Assembly (NCBI GenBank): GCA_002499545.1
Contig: DAME01000014.1
Span: 2,421 to 21,448, forward strand
DNA length: 19,028 nucleotides
Direction of reading: 5' to 3'
From: Euryarchaeota archaeon UBA88
GTDB lineage: Archaea > Thermoplasmatota > Poseidoniia > Poseidoniales > Poseidoniaceae
Positions 8,581 through 15,576 of this stretch are shown one piece after another. Under the pieces are notes generated by a model that saw nothing but the letters and a program-made list of their open reading frames with translations, ran no database searches and was not told the DNA's origin. The number at the start of each line of letters is the position of its first letter. Positions within the stretch are counted from its first letter, which is position 1. The position numbers and the translations under genes were made by a program.

Positions 8581-9195
8581 TCACTTCTTCTTGCCTTTGG
8601 CCTTTTTCTTAGCTTCTTCGACAACTTCTTCAGAGTCCACGCCAGCTTTTTCTGCTGCGGCCTTGATTTGTTCGGTTTCTTCATCAGAGATATCGCCATC
8701 TTTTGAAGCAGACTTTACCACTGCATCGACGTTCATCTTTGCAGCCTCTTCGTCAGTGATACCAAGAGCTTCTTGGAACGATTTGAGTTCTTCGAGCTCT
8801 TCTTCGGTGATGATCCCGTCTTCCCATGCTGCTTCGTATGATTCGAGAAGGAATGATTTGTAGGCATCTGGATTGAGTAACACGTCTCGAATAAGACCGT
8901 GGTTCGGGCCATCGTCCATCTGTGACATGTCAAGGATTGCTATGGAACGTCGGACTTCCTTGACTGCCATATCCTTTAGTCCGTGTCCAGCCCATACAGC
9001 ACCGGATGCAATAACAGCTGCTGCGAACCATCGCATGATGTCTTCATTGACGAAATCCCACGGCTCAACCAAGTGGAAAATACCGAGTACAGCCATCGCA
9101 GCACCACACATAACTTCGACCCAGTCATTCAAGTCTGGTTCGTCATCAAACACTGCAAGTCGCTCTTCAACCATGGATTCTACATCGTCGGACAT
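8581..9195 (-). CDS. Two-TM protein with EF-hand/TerB-like helical tail
   Basis: This 204-aa membrane protein is of unknown role. Residues 25-43 and 55-72 are hydrophobic helices joined by an acidic loop (EPWDFVNED). Together with the KEVRR after the second helix, that puts both termini in the cytosol. The C-terminal half is helical and acidic with two repeats of one pattern: EDGIITEEELEELK (125-138) and KDGDISDEETEQIK (165-178), each followed by a short helix. The pattern resembles the Asp-Gly-Ile-x-x-x-Glu of EF-hand loops, and also the TerB-like helical bundle, so Ca2+ or metal binding is possible but unproven. The end is Lys-rich (KKKAKGKKK). The stop abuts the convergent membrane-protein gene with no gap. 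A TATA-like element 26 nt from the ATG and the lack of a Shine-Dalgarno sequence suggest a leaderless mRNA. Confidence 0.72.
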   Translation of the reverse strand: MSDDVESMVEERLAVFDDEPDLNDWVEVMCGAAMAVLGIFHLVEPWDFVNEDIMRWFAAAVIASGAVWAGHGLKDMAVKEVRRSIAILDMSQMDDGPNHGLIRDVLLNPDAYKSFLLESYEAAWEDGIITEEELEELKSFQEALGITDEEAAKMNVDAVVKSASKDGDISDEETEQIKAAAEKAGVDSEEVVEEAKKKAKGKKK

Positions 9196-9217
9196 ATGCT
9201 AGGACACGAGAAGGAGG

Positions 9218-9225
9218 GTATTATG
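9218..9225 (-). promoter_or_regulatory. Possible TATA box for leaderless two-TM protein gene
   Basis: On the minus strand this reads CATAATAC, an AT-rich TATA-like element centred about 26 nt upstream of the ATG at 9195. That spacing would put the transcription start at or next to the start codon. No Shine-Dalgarno-like sequence precedes that ATG, which agrees with a leaderless message. The same bases contain the start of the small plus-strand ORF at 9223. Confidence 0.35.
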
Positions 9226-9276
9226 GATGTCGGATTGAACTTAATCAAGCGTTGTCCTTTTGGACTGTTGGCGTAA
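9223..9276 (+). CDS. Possible 17-aa leader peptide upstream of hel308
   Basis: The ATG at 9223 is preceded after 4 nt by AAGGAGGG (9211-9218), the best Shine-Dalgarno match I see in the window. It opens a 17-codon frame (MDVGLNLIKRCPFGLLA) that stops at 9276, 10 nt before the proposed hel308 ATG, which has no Shine-Dalgarno sequence of its own. It could act as a leader that feeds ribosomes to hel308 by reinitiation, or as a regulatory upstream ORF. The frame differs from that of hel308, so it is not a missed N-terminus. UCCUUUU at 9255-9261 inside the ORF can pair with AGAAGGA at 9209-9215. The product is too short to judge by composition. Confidence 0.3.
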   Translation: MDVGLNLIKRCPFGLLA

Positions 9277-9286
9277 CTCACGTACT

Positions 9287-11905
9287 ATGGAGGCGGGAGA
9301 GCGTGCGGTAAGTCGGCTCAATTTGCCCTCGGATGCACTGAATTTTTTCACCAACCAGTGGGGTATTGAGGAACTTCATCCGCCTCAACATGAGGCGATG
9401 GGGAGTATTTTTTCCGGCACCAATACATTGCTGGCAATTCCAACTGCAAGCGGTAAGTCGCTTGTTGCTTACATTGGAATTCTCAATCGATTATTGGTCC
9501 ATGAACCTGGCTCGAAAGCGATTTACATTGTGCCGCTCAAGGCGTTGGCTAATGAAAAGCATGAGGAGTTGGTCGAACTCGGTTCTGCGGTTGGATTATC
9601 GGTCGGACTCGGAATAGGTGATTCATCAAGCGAGGCTAAGAAAATCGATGATTGTGATGTGTTGGTATGTACTTCGGAAAAACTCGACTCGTTGATGCGA
9701 AATCGCTCGGAATTGATGTCGAATGTTTCCATCGTGGTCGCCGATGAATTTCACCTCATGAATGACTCTACACGTGGTCCAACCTTGGAAATCAATCTTA
9801 CTCGTTTACGATACCTTCGCCCGAAAGCACAAATCATCGCGCTTTCTGCAACTGTAGGGAATTGTGAAGACCTTGCAGAATGGCTTGACGCCGACCTAGT
9901 TCTTTCAACTTGGAGGCCTGTAGCCTTGGAGTACAGCACATTTCACGATCATCACCTTGAACCTCGGTTGGTTCAATCCTCGGCAATGTCAACTCAGGCC
10001 GATGTTCTTCAACCCCCCCGTGACCTTGAAGGACCAAAATCGCATCCATCGTGGGCGGTTGTGAGTGATTCAATCGACCAAGACGGGCAGGTTTTGATTT
10101 TTGTAGGTACTCGCCGAAGTGCTCAGTCAGAAGCTCTCAAACTATCAGCAAGAGTTCTCAAACGGCTCAAGAAAGAAAACCCTGAGCGTTTGCAGCGACT
10201 GGAGGCCTTTGCATCCTCGTTGGAAGGCCGTAGTCAAACAGCAATGGCCGAACGACTTGCAGAATCAATTCGTGGCGGAGTGGCGTTTCATCATGCAGGT
10301 TTGACTCATGGTCAACGAAAAGCGATTGAAGGGGCTTTCAAAGACGGTTTGCTCGTGTGCCTAACTGCAACCCCAACCCTTGCAGCAGGCGTGAATCTCC
10401 CAGCTCGGCGGGTCCTGGTTCGTGATCTCAAACGGTGGGACGATGGAATGAGCCGTCCTCTTCCCGTGATGGAGGTACGTCAAATGCTCGGCCGTGCAGG
10501 CCGTCCAAAATACGATGCATTTGGAGAAGCATGGGTCTTGTGCAAAGGTACCGACGGGTGGGGTGTCGCAGACGATGTGAGTGAGCGTTATTTCTTCGGA
10601 CCGGTAGAATCCATCACCTCCAAGTTGGCCAGTGAACCGGCTTTGCGTTCACATCTTTTAGCAGCGATTGCGACCGGTGGCTTTCGTCACAGAGGCGAAA
10701 TCGGTGATTTTTTCTCTGCCACCTTCCTTGGGGCCTCAGTACCGAACATGATTCTCAACGAACGACTTGATGAAATGCTCAATTGGTTGGTTGAAGAACG
10801 GTTTATTCGACGGGTAGGTGTCGATGAAGGTTACGCAACGCGACGTGCCGATGCTGAAGCAAACCAATCCAGTGATGAGGATTGGGACGATGACTTGCCA
10901 GTTTGGGCTTCAATTGCTCAATCGACCGGTGGTGTAGAATTACGTTCACCTACTGCTGCTGAACCTTCTCACAGCCATATTCGGACTTCCTCAGCGTTCA
11001 CTAAAGCATCGCTCGGCTTTACTTCAGCGTCAAATTTAGCGAACGTGGGTGGTTGGTCGGTTGATTCGAAAAATGACCACGCTGCGATGGAATACGAAGC
11101 GACGCTGATGGGTGAGCGAATCACCCAACTCTACCTCGACCCGCTCTCTGCATCCGTTTTACGAACTGGGATGCGCCGTGCGGTTCGCCGAAAGGTTCGG
11201 GGGAACGGACCGGTCACGGATTTTGGTTTGATGCACCTCGCATCGTCAACTCCAGATTTTCAACCTCTTTGGGCAAAGAACTCAGACATGGAAAAGAGTT
11301 CACCGTTGTGGCTCAAAACCAATTCCGTCGAGGATGAATTACTCAGCGATGATGCCTTAGATGAGCGCTTACTTAGCAAGGTCAAGTCTGCTTGGATGCT
11401 TGAAAAATGGATTCAAGAAGACACGCTTCGTGATATTGAAAGCGATCTTGATGTAAGTCCAGGAGACGTGAATTATCGAGTGGATTTGATGGGGTGGTTG
11501 CTTGCAGCCTCTCAGCAAGTTCTGCTCACTGATGACGTTTTTTCAGAAGATCACCTACCTTTAATCGGTGAACTTGCATCAACGCTTGATACACTTAAGC
11601 AACGCATTCGCCACGGATGTAAGAAAGATTTACTGCAACTTGTCAACATCAAACACGTTGGTCGCGCCCGTGCTCGGGAATTGGCTCAATTTGGCATCAG
11701 AACGCCGAATGACGTTCTTGCGATGGGGCGTGAAAATCGCAATAAGCTGTTGGCAAAGCGAGGCTGGGGTCCAATGTTGTTGGATAAAATCATCGTCGAA
11801 GTTGAGAAAGTACTTCGTACACAATCTAGCCGAAATGCTCCACGTCCACCAAAGTCTCGAGATGATGACATCCCGCTTTCAGACGAATTCCAATCAAATG
11901 ATTGA
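9287..11905 (+). CDS. hel308: Hel308-type Ski2-family DNA helicase
   Basis: Hel308 is an ATP-dependent 3'-5' superfamily-2 helicase that works on stalled forks and recombination intermediates. In the 872-aa product, motif I is IPTASGKS (51-58), motif II is DEFH (153-156, where DEIH is usual) and motif III is SAT (187-189). Motif IV lies at LIFVGTRRSAQ (270-280) and motif V at PTLAAGVNLPARRV (363-376); motif VI is QMLGRAGRPKYD (399-410). The C-terminus carries the Hel308-type stretch RIRHGCKKDLLQL followed by a helix-hairpin-helix (KHVGRARARELAQFGI, 789-804). The protein is about 150 residues longer than typical Hel308. Much of the excess is an acidic, Ser-rich insert at about 522-600. The start at 9287 was preferred to TTG 9260; neither has a Shine-Dalgarno sequence. 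The downstream neighbours are cgi121 and tldDE. Confidence 0.92.
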   Translation: MEAGERAVSRLNLPSDALNFFTNQWGIEELHPPQHEAMGSIFSGTNTLLAIPTASGKSLVAYIGILNRLLVHEPGSKAIYIVPLKALANEKHEELVELGSAVGLSVGLGIGDSSSEAKKIDDCDVLVCTSEKLDSLMRNRSELMSNVSIVVADEFHLMNDSTRGPTLEINLTRLRYLRPKAQIIALSATVGNCEDLAEWLDADLVLSTWRPVALEYSTFHDHHLEPRLVQSSAMSTQADVLQPPRDLEGPKSHPSWAVVSDSIDQDGQVLIFVGTRRSAQSEALKLSARVLKRLKKENPERLQRLEAFASSLEGRSQTAMAERLAESIRGGVAFHHAGLTHGQRKAIEGAFKDGLLVCLTATPTLAAGVNLPARRVLVRDLKRWDDGMSRPLPVMEVRQMLGRAGRPKYDAFGEAWVLCKGTDGWGVADDVSERYFFGPVESITSKLASEPALRSHLLAAIATGGFRHRGEIGDFFSATFLGASVPNMILNERLDEMLNWLVEERFIRRVGVDEGYATRRADAEANQSSDEDWDDDLPVWASIAQSTGGVELRSPTAAEPSHSHIRTSSAFTKASLGFTSASNLANVGGWSVDSKNDHAAMEYEATLMGERITQLYLDPLSASVLRTGMRRAVRRKVRGNGPVTDFGLMHLASSTPDFQPLWAKNSDMEKSSPLWLKTNSVEDELLSDDALDERLLSKVKSAWMLEKWIQEDTLRDIESDLDVSPGDVNYRVDLMGWLLAASQQVLLTDDVFSEDHLPLIGELASTLDTLKQRIRHGCKKDLLQLVNIKHVGRARARELAQFGIRTPNDVLAMGRENRNKLLAKRGWGPMLLDKIIVEVEKVLRTQSSRNAPRPPKSRDDDIPLSDEFQSND

Positions 11906-11930
11906 AAGTTCATCCCGTGTTGGGAGACCC

Positions 11931-12488
11931 ATGCCTCAGCAACAATTTCCGTGCTTTGGTTGGTCTTCAACTACGCCAGTGTCTTCCAAAAAGATGCTTG
12001 CGGCTTTCCTCAGTCGTCGACCCGATTCACAATGGGTGATGGTTGGTCAGGGGTGTGCTCAAAGCGCCATTCAGTTGTGGACTGCATGGCAGTGTGCTTC
12101 ACGAAGGTGGACTCGCTCAACGTCTCTCGCGAATTCATTGGATGCAGAATTTTTGCGCTACCTTTCGGGGACTCATCACGTTTCAGAAGCATTCAAGCGA
12201 GCAGGTGTGAATGATGGCGACACGTCCGGATACCTCATTTGGTTACCGCTCGTCCAACCGGTTGACGGACCGTTCACTGACCTCGAGGTTCTACCGTTTG
12301 ATGCCGAGTTAGTTCAGAGCGAAGCGGTTGAATTTTTCAATCACCTCGGTGTAGCGGTAAATTCTGAACCATTGCAGATTTCTTCTGAAGGGATGCAGCG
12401 TCTCGGTTTCGTGTTCAATGAGTCTGAATCATGTGTGAATGAAAACGCTCTTATCGGCCATATCCTTTCTGCAGATTTGAATTCGTAA
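11931..12488 (+). CDS. cgi121: Cgi121-like KEOPS subunit
   Basis: This is probably the Cgi121/TPRKB subunit of KEOPS, the complex that makes the N6-threonylcarbamoyl (t6A) group on ANN-decoding tRNAs; in archaea Cgi121 helps bind the tRNA 3' end. From the ATG at 11931 the product is 185 aa. The diagnostic part is residues 46-95: an Ala-rich helix (AIQLWTAWQCAS), then LANSLDAEFLRYLSGTHHV and SEAFKRAGV, the conserved pattern in which Glu-Leu and a Gly-Ser/Thr turn precede the Ile-x-x-Ala helix. A second ATG at 11898 overlaps the hel308 stop by 8 nt. I chose 11931 because GGGAG lies 4 nt before it and the first beta strand starts right after. The frame upstream of 11898 runs inside hel308 and is not real. 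An 8-9 kDa family core is usual, so the C-terminal third is extra or divergent. Confidence 0.68.
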   Translation: MPQQQFPCFGWSSTTPVSSKKMLAAFLSRRPDSQWVMVGQGCAQSAIQLWTAWQCASRRWTRSTSLANSLDAEFLRYLSGTHHVSEAFKRAGVNDGDTSGYLIWLPLVQPVDGPFTDLEVLPFDAELVQSEAVEFFNHLGVAVNSEPLQISSEGMQRLGFVFNESESCVNENALIGHILSADLNS

Positions 12489-12520
12489 CGGTGCCAAATG
12501 GAGTAGACTTCAAACACCGT
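12488..12520 (+). promoter_or_regulatory. Two-part hairpin between cgi121 and tldD
   Basis: ACGGTG (12488-12493) pairs perfectly with CACCGT (12515-12520). Inside it TGGAG (12499-12503) can pair with CTTCA (12508-12512) across the loop TAGA, with one G-U pair. The outer stem begins on the last base of the cgi121 stop codon, and the tldD ATG follows 18 nt after the hairpin. There is no T-tract, so a terminator is unlikely; RNA processing or stability control is possible. tldD has no visible Shine-Dalgarno sequence. Confidence 0.3.
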
Positions 12521-12537
12521 GACCTCCTCGGACTGTC

Positions 12538-13980
12538 ATGGTGATGAGTGCCACTCCCAACGACGGACATAGACCGACAACAGGTCGATACCTCAATCAA
12601 TCGAAGATTCAAGGTGCTTTGGACCATGCTCAAGAACTTGGTGCGACCTATGCAGAAGTTCGCTTAATGGCTATCACTGATTCCAGCGTCACCATGCGTG
12701 ATGCTAAGCTTGAGCGAGCAATTCCCGGACAAGAGGTCGGCGTCACCCTTCGGATTTTGGCCGACGGTGCATGGGGTGTACATTCAACCACTGACCTCGT
12801 ATCATTGCCCGGTCAAATTGAATCGACTGTTCGCCTCGCTAGAGCCGTTGCAGCACGTCGTTCACCTGCCGATCGTTCGGTGAGTCTTGCAGAAGTTCCA
12901 ATCATCCAAGATGAAATACACTGGACTCCAAAAAAGGACGTTCGTAACACTGATTTACAGACCAAGATGGAATACCTCAATGCAATTCAGGCGAGTGCTG
13001 CAGATGATGAACGAATTATTTCAGTCACCTGCGGGTGGAGTGACGAGCACCTCCATACTGAACTGATGACAAGTGAGGGAATGGATCGTACATGGTCGTT
13101 TCAACGCTCGCTTGTTAACGCAACCGTGACCGGACGTGACGGAGGAGAAGTCGTGTCCTACCGCACACGTCATGGAGGCGAAGGCGGACTTGAACTCATC
13201 GAGCAGTGCGACCTCGGTAAACTTGGCGACGATGCACGAATTGCGACCCTCCGTCTCCTCAAAGCAGAGCGTTCCCCCTCAGGAAAAATTCCTTTGATTG
13301 CAGACCGGGATTTGACCGGCGTTTACATCCATGAAGCCCTCGGTCATCCGTGTGAGGCCGACTTAGTTGCAGCAGGTGATTCCTGTTTGGATGGTAAACT
13401 CGGTCACACCATTGGTAACGAGATTGTCACCGTGGTTGACGATCCAACTATCCGGGGCGGATACGGGGCCCATCCTGTCGATGACGAAGGGCTGGATACT
13501 CGTGAAAAATGCCTTATCAAGAACGGCGTGCTGACCGAATACCTCAATCATCGAGAGACGGCAGAACACTTCGGAATTACTCCTAACGCTGGAGCGAGGG
13601 CTCAAGACGGACTTCATCACCCCTTGGTTCGAATGTCCAATACCTTGATTCAAGGCGGCACTCACAACGACATGGACGAATTGATGGAAGATATTCAGTA
13701 CGGTGTGTATGCCTGTGGCTCCCGAGGTGGGCAAGTCGATACTGGTCGTGGCTCGTTCCAATTCGCAGCACAAGAAGCTTGGTTAATTGAGAACGGAGAA
13801 TTGACCCGTCCTTTGAAGGATGTCAGTGTGAGTGGATTGACCCTTCAAATTCTCAAAGATGTAGATGGCCTTACTCGCGACGCTCGTCTCGCAGCCCCCG
13901 GTTTCTGTGGCAAGGGTCAAACCGTTCCAGTTGGTGACGGCGGCCCAATCATGCGAATTTCACAAGCATTGGTGGGATGA
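12538..13980 (+). CDS. tldD: TldD, metal-binding subunit of the TldD/TldE peptidase
   Basis: This is the catalytic subunit of the TldD/TldE heterodimeric metallopeptidase, which in bacteria trims unfolded peptides (for example in microcin maturation). In the 480-aa product the zinc motif is HEALGH (265-270) in the IHEALGHPCEADL stretch. The further ligand expected near the C-terminus is C457 in FCGKGQTVPVGDGGP. The N-terminal domain (about 20-240) carries the usual EVR...RDAKLE region, and the family length fits. tldE overlaps its stop as ATGA, so the two are translationally coupled. ATG codons at 12538 and 12544 are both possible starts, and neither has a Shine-Dalgarno sequence. All signature residues are present, so it is expected to be active. 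Confidence 0.95.
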   Translation: MVMSATPNDGHRPTTGRYLNQSKIQGALDHAQELGATYAEVRLMAITDSSVTMRDAKLERAIPGQEVGVTLRILADGAWGVHSTTDLVSLPGQIESTVRLARAVAARRSPADRSVSLAEVPIIQDEIHWTPKKDVRNTDLQTKMEYLNAIQASAADDERIISVTCGWSDEHLHTELMTSEGMDRTWSFQRSLVNATVTGRDGGEVVSYRTRHGGEGGLELIEQCDLGKLGDDARIATLRLLKAERSPSGKIPLIADRDLTGVYIHEALGHPCEADLVAAGDSCLDGKLGHTIGNEIVTVVDDPTIRGGYGAHPVDDEGLDTREKCLIKNGVLTEYLNHRETAEHFGITPNAGARAQDGLHHPLVRMSNTLIQGGTHNDMDELMEDIQYGVYACGSRGGQVDTGRGSFQFAAQEAWLIENGELTRPLKDVSVSGLTLQILKDVDGLTRDARLAAPGFCGKGQTVPVGDGGPIMRISQALVG

Positions 13981-15386
13981 ACGTGCTTCCTGACGATGCG
14001 GTTGATAGAATTGCGGAAGGCTGCCGAACCATCGGCCAGCTTTGCTCTGCTCAAGGCGTTCAGCAGTGGGAAGTTGTGGCCACGCAATCGTACGGCCACA
14101 GCATCGACATTGAAGCTGGAAAGATTTCGTTGGCCGCCGGAGGTGGCGAAGGTGGCTACGGTATACGCGTCGTAGAAGACGGTCGTTTCGGGTATGCTTA
14201 CCTCGTTGATCTTGGCTCTGCTCAATCCGCCATTGAACAAGCACGAGCCATTGCTAAAGCCTCTCCTTCGATTGAGAATTTCGTACTCCCAAGTCAACAA
14301 GCAGCCAAAGAAGTCGCCGGTTTGTGCGACAAAAGTATTCTCAGTATTGGACCCGAAGACCTGCTCGAACAAGCCGATGCAATCCTCCACGAGGTATCAT
14401 CCCTCGATAAGCGAGCGACCGTAGTCGGGGGAGGGCTAGGTGTTGGCGCAAGTGCCAGCGCTTTGCTTTCAAGCGAAGGTATCGAATCCAGCGGCATCAC
14501 GACTTCACATGGCGTCGGAGTGCAAGTCTCAATCGATGCTGATGGTGAGATGACCAGTTCTTACGAAGGTGATTCTGGTCGCAAAAAACTTGCTCAGGTG
14601 CCCGAATGTGTTTCTATGGCGGTCGACTGGGCGCAAAAAACGAGAGGACCTATCGAGGTTTCATCGAATGCTCATGATGCTCCAGTTTTGATGACGAGTG
14701 AAGGTTTTTCTCCACTGTTTTCTATGGTTGTACCCACCGCAGTTCGAGGTGACCGATTGGCACGAAATGAATCTTTTTGGTCCGGCAAGCAGGGTGAAGT
14801 AGTCTTGGCGGACGACTTGACACTGATCGATGATGGACGCTTAGAAGGCGGAAAAGCCGCTGGAGCACGTGATGGAGAAGGTGTGCCAACCCGTCGCCAA
14901 ACACTGGTAGAAGCCGGTCGCCTTGTCGGCTCGCTTTGGTCCACCCGTGACGCGGCTCAACAAGTGGCTGAGGGCAGAATCGAGCATGCTGAATCAAACG
15001 GATGTGCGGTTCGTGGCGGACATCAAAGCCCACCACATACTGGATGCAGTGATTTGTTGATGTCTTCTTCCAAGGGTGGGTCTTCTCAAGAAGCGTTGCT
15101 TGAACGAATGGATGACGGTTACATCGTTCACAGCGTCATGGGGGCCCACACTGCTAACCCAACCAGCGGTGACTTTTCAGTGACGACGAGTACAATTCTA
15201 CGCGTTGAAGCAGGTCAGATACTTGGCCCGGTCAAACAAGCCGGTCTTTCTGGAAATCTTGCGAAAGCACTCGCTCACGATGTCCATCTCGGTGACAGTG
15301 TTCGAGTTCAGGGATCCTACTCATCCGGGAGCATGCATTTGCCTGACGTGCTCTTGATGCAAGGTCTCCGGGTTAACCCCGCATGA
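13977..15386 (+). CDS. tldE: TldE/PmbA, partner subunit of the TldD/TldE peptidase
   Basis: TldE (PmbA) is homologous to TldD but lacks the HExxxH zinc motif; it pairs with TldD and forms part of the substrate path. The 469-aa product starts at the ATG that overlaps the tldD stop (ATGA), which fits equal synthesis of the two subunits. The N-terminal half has the family's Gly-rich segment AAGGGEGGYGIRVVEDG (53-69). The C-terminal half carries the typical HTANPTSGDFSVTTS and GPVKQAGLSGN stretches. No HExxxH is seen, as expected for TldE. It ends 190 nt before rpa; a T-rich run a few bases after the stop may end the transcript. Identification is firm. Confidence 0.94.
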   Translation: MNVLPDDAVDRIAEGCRTIGQLCSAQGVQQWEVVATQSYGHSIDIEAGKISLAAGGGEGGYGIRVVEDGRFGYAYLVDLGSAQSAIEQARAIAKASPSIENFVLPSQQAAKEVAGLCDKSILSIGPEDLLEQADAILHEVSSLDKRATVVGGGLGVGASASALLSSEGIESSGITTSHGVGVQVSIDADGEMTSSYEGDSGRKKLAQVPECVSMAVDWAQKTRGPIEVSSNAHDAPVLMTSEGFSPLFSMVVPTAVRGDRLARNESFWSGKQGEVVLADDLTLIDDGRLEGGKAAGARDGEGVPTRRQTLVEAGRLVGSLWSTRDAAQQVAEGRIEHAESNGCAVRGGHQSPPHTGCSDLLMSSSKGGSSQEALLERMDDGYIVHSVMGAHTANPTSGDFSVTTSTILRVEAGQILGPVKQAGLSGNLAKALAHDVHLGDSVRVQGSYSSGSMHLPDVLLMQGLRVNPA

Positions 15387-15393
15387 GTTTGCA

Positions 15394-15407
15394 GTCTCTT
15401 GTTTTGT
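15394..15407 (+). terminator. Possible T-rich terminator after tldE
   Basis: The T-rich run GTCTCTTGTTTTGT begins 7 nt after the tldE stop codon. Archaeal RNA polymerase can terminate on U-rich tracts without a hairpin, and the next gene has its own possible promoter and a long leader. The run is short and interrupted, so the call is tentative. Confidence 0.3.
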
Positions 15408-15441
15408 CAAATGAACTTCACGAGTTTCTCGTTAGGCATTC

Positions 15442-15447
15442 TTTATG
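15442..15447 (+). promoter_or_regulatory. Possible TATA-like promoter element for rpa
   Basis: TTTATG lies in the 190-nt space upstream of rpa. If used, transcription would start about 26 nt downstream, near 15470, giving a leader of roughly 105 nt that includes the SD-masking hairpin. The match is modest and no clear BRE is seen, so this is only a candidate. Nothing else recognisable fills 15387-15524. Confidence 0.25.
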
Positions 15448-15524
15448 GTCTGTCGTCTATCCTGCATTGTTCCATGGAGGTCAAGGGAGTGTACATACTC
15501 AACCCAAACGCACGAAAGCCCGCA

Positions 15525-15543
15525 GCCTGTTCTCCGCACAGGC
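15525..15543 (+). promoter_or_regulatory. Alternative upstream hairpin in the rpa leader
   Basis: GCCTGT (15525-15530) is the perfect reverse complement of ACAGGC (15538-15543), giving a 6-bp GC-rich hairpin with a 7-nt loop. Its right strand, CAGGC, is also part of the larger stem that masks the rpa Shine-Dalgarno sequence, so the two hairpins are mutually exclusive. Its loop CTCCGC (15532-15537) is still complementary to GCGGAG around the Shine-Dalgarno sequence, so a pseudoknot is possible in this state. Confidence 0.45.
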
Positions 15544-15567
15544 CACAAAGGAAAACGCCTGGCGGAG
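15532..15567 (+). promoter_or_regulatory. Stem that sequesters the rpa Shine-Dalgarno sequence
   Basis: The left arm CTCCGC-A-CAGGC (15532-15543) pairs with the right arm GCCTG-GCGGAG (15557-15567). All 11 pairs are Watson-Crick, with one bulged A (15538) and a 13-nt A-rich loop. The right arm contains the first four bases of the Shine-Dalgarno GGAGG (15564-15568). The ATG follows at 15577, 8 nt after the Shine-Dalgarno sequence. With no T-tract behind it this is not a terminator. Such a stem would be expected to limit ribosome access to rpa unless opened by protein, by heat or by the alternative hairpin upstream. Confidence 0.55.
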
Positions 15568-15576
15568 GTCATTGCT

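Noticed and set aside
11568..11930. Longer N-terminus for the Cgi121-like protein
   Set aside because: The upstream codons run inside the hel308 helix-hairpin-helix region, and the translation is Trp/Cys/Ser-rich and unlike the family. GGGAG supports the ATG at 11931.
15370..15379. Palindrome GGGTTAACCC at the end of tldE
   Set aside because: It is a perfect 10-bp palindrome but lies in the codons for the last residues of tldE. It can form only a 3-bp stem as RNA, and chance is likely.
15445..15576. 44-residue N-terminal extension of RPA
   Set aside because: It contains many Cys, Arg and His residues, is unlike an RPA N-terminus, and ignores the GGAGG placed 8 nt before the ATG at 15577. 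It would also place the hairpin inside the coding sequence.
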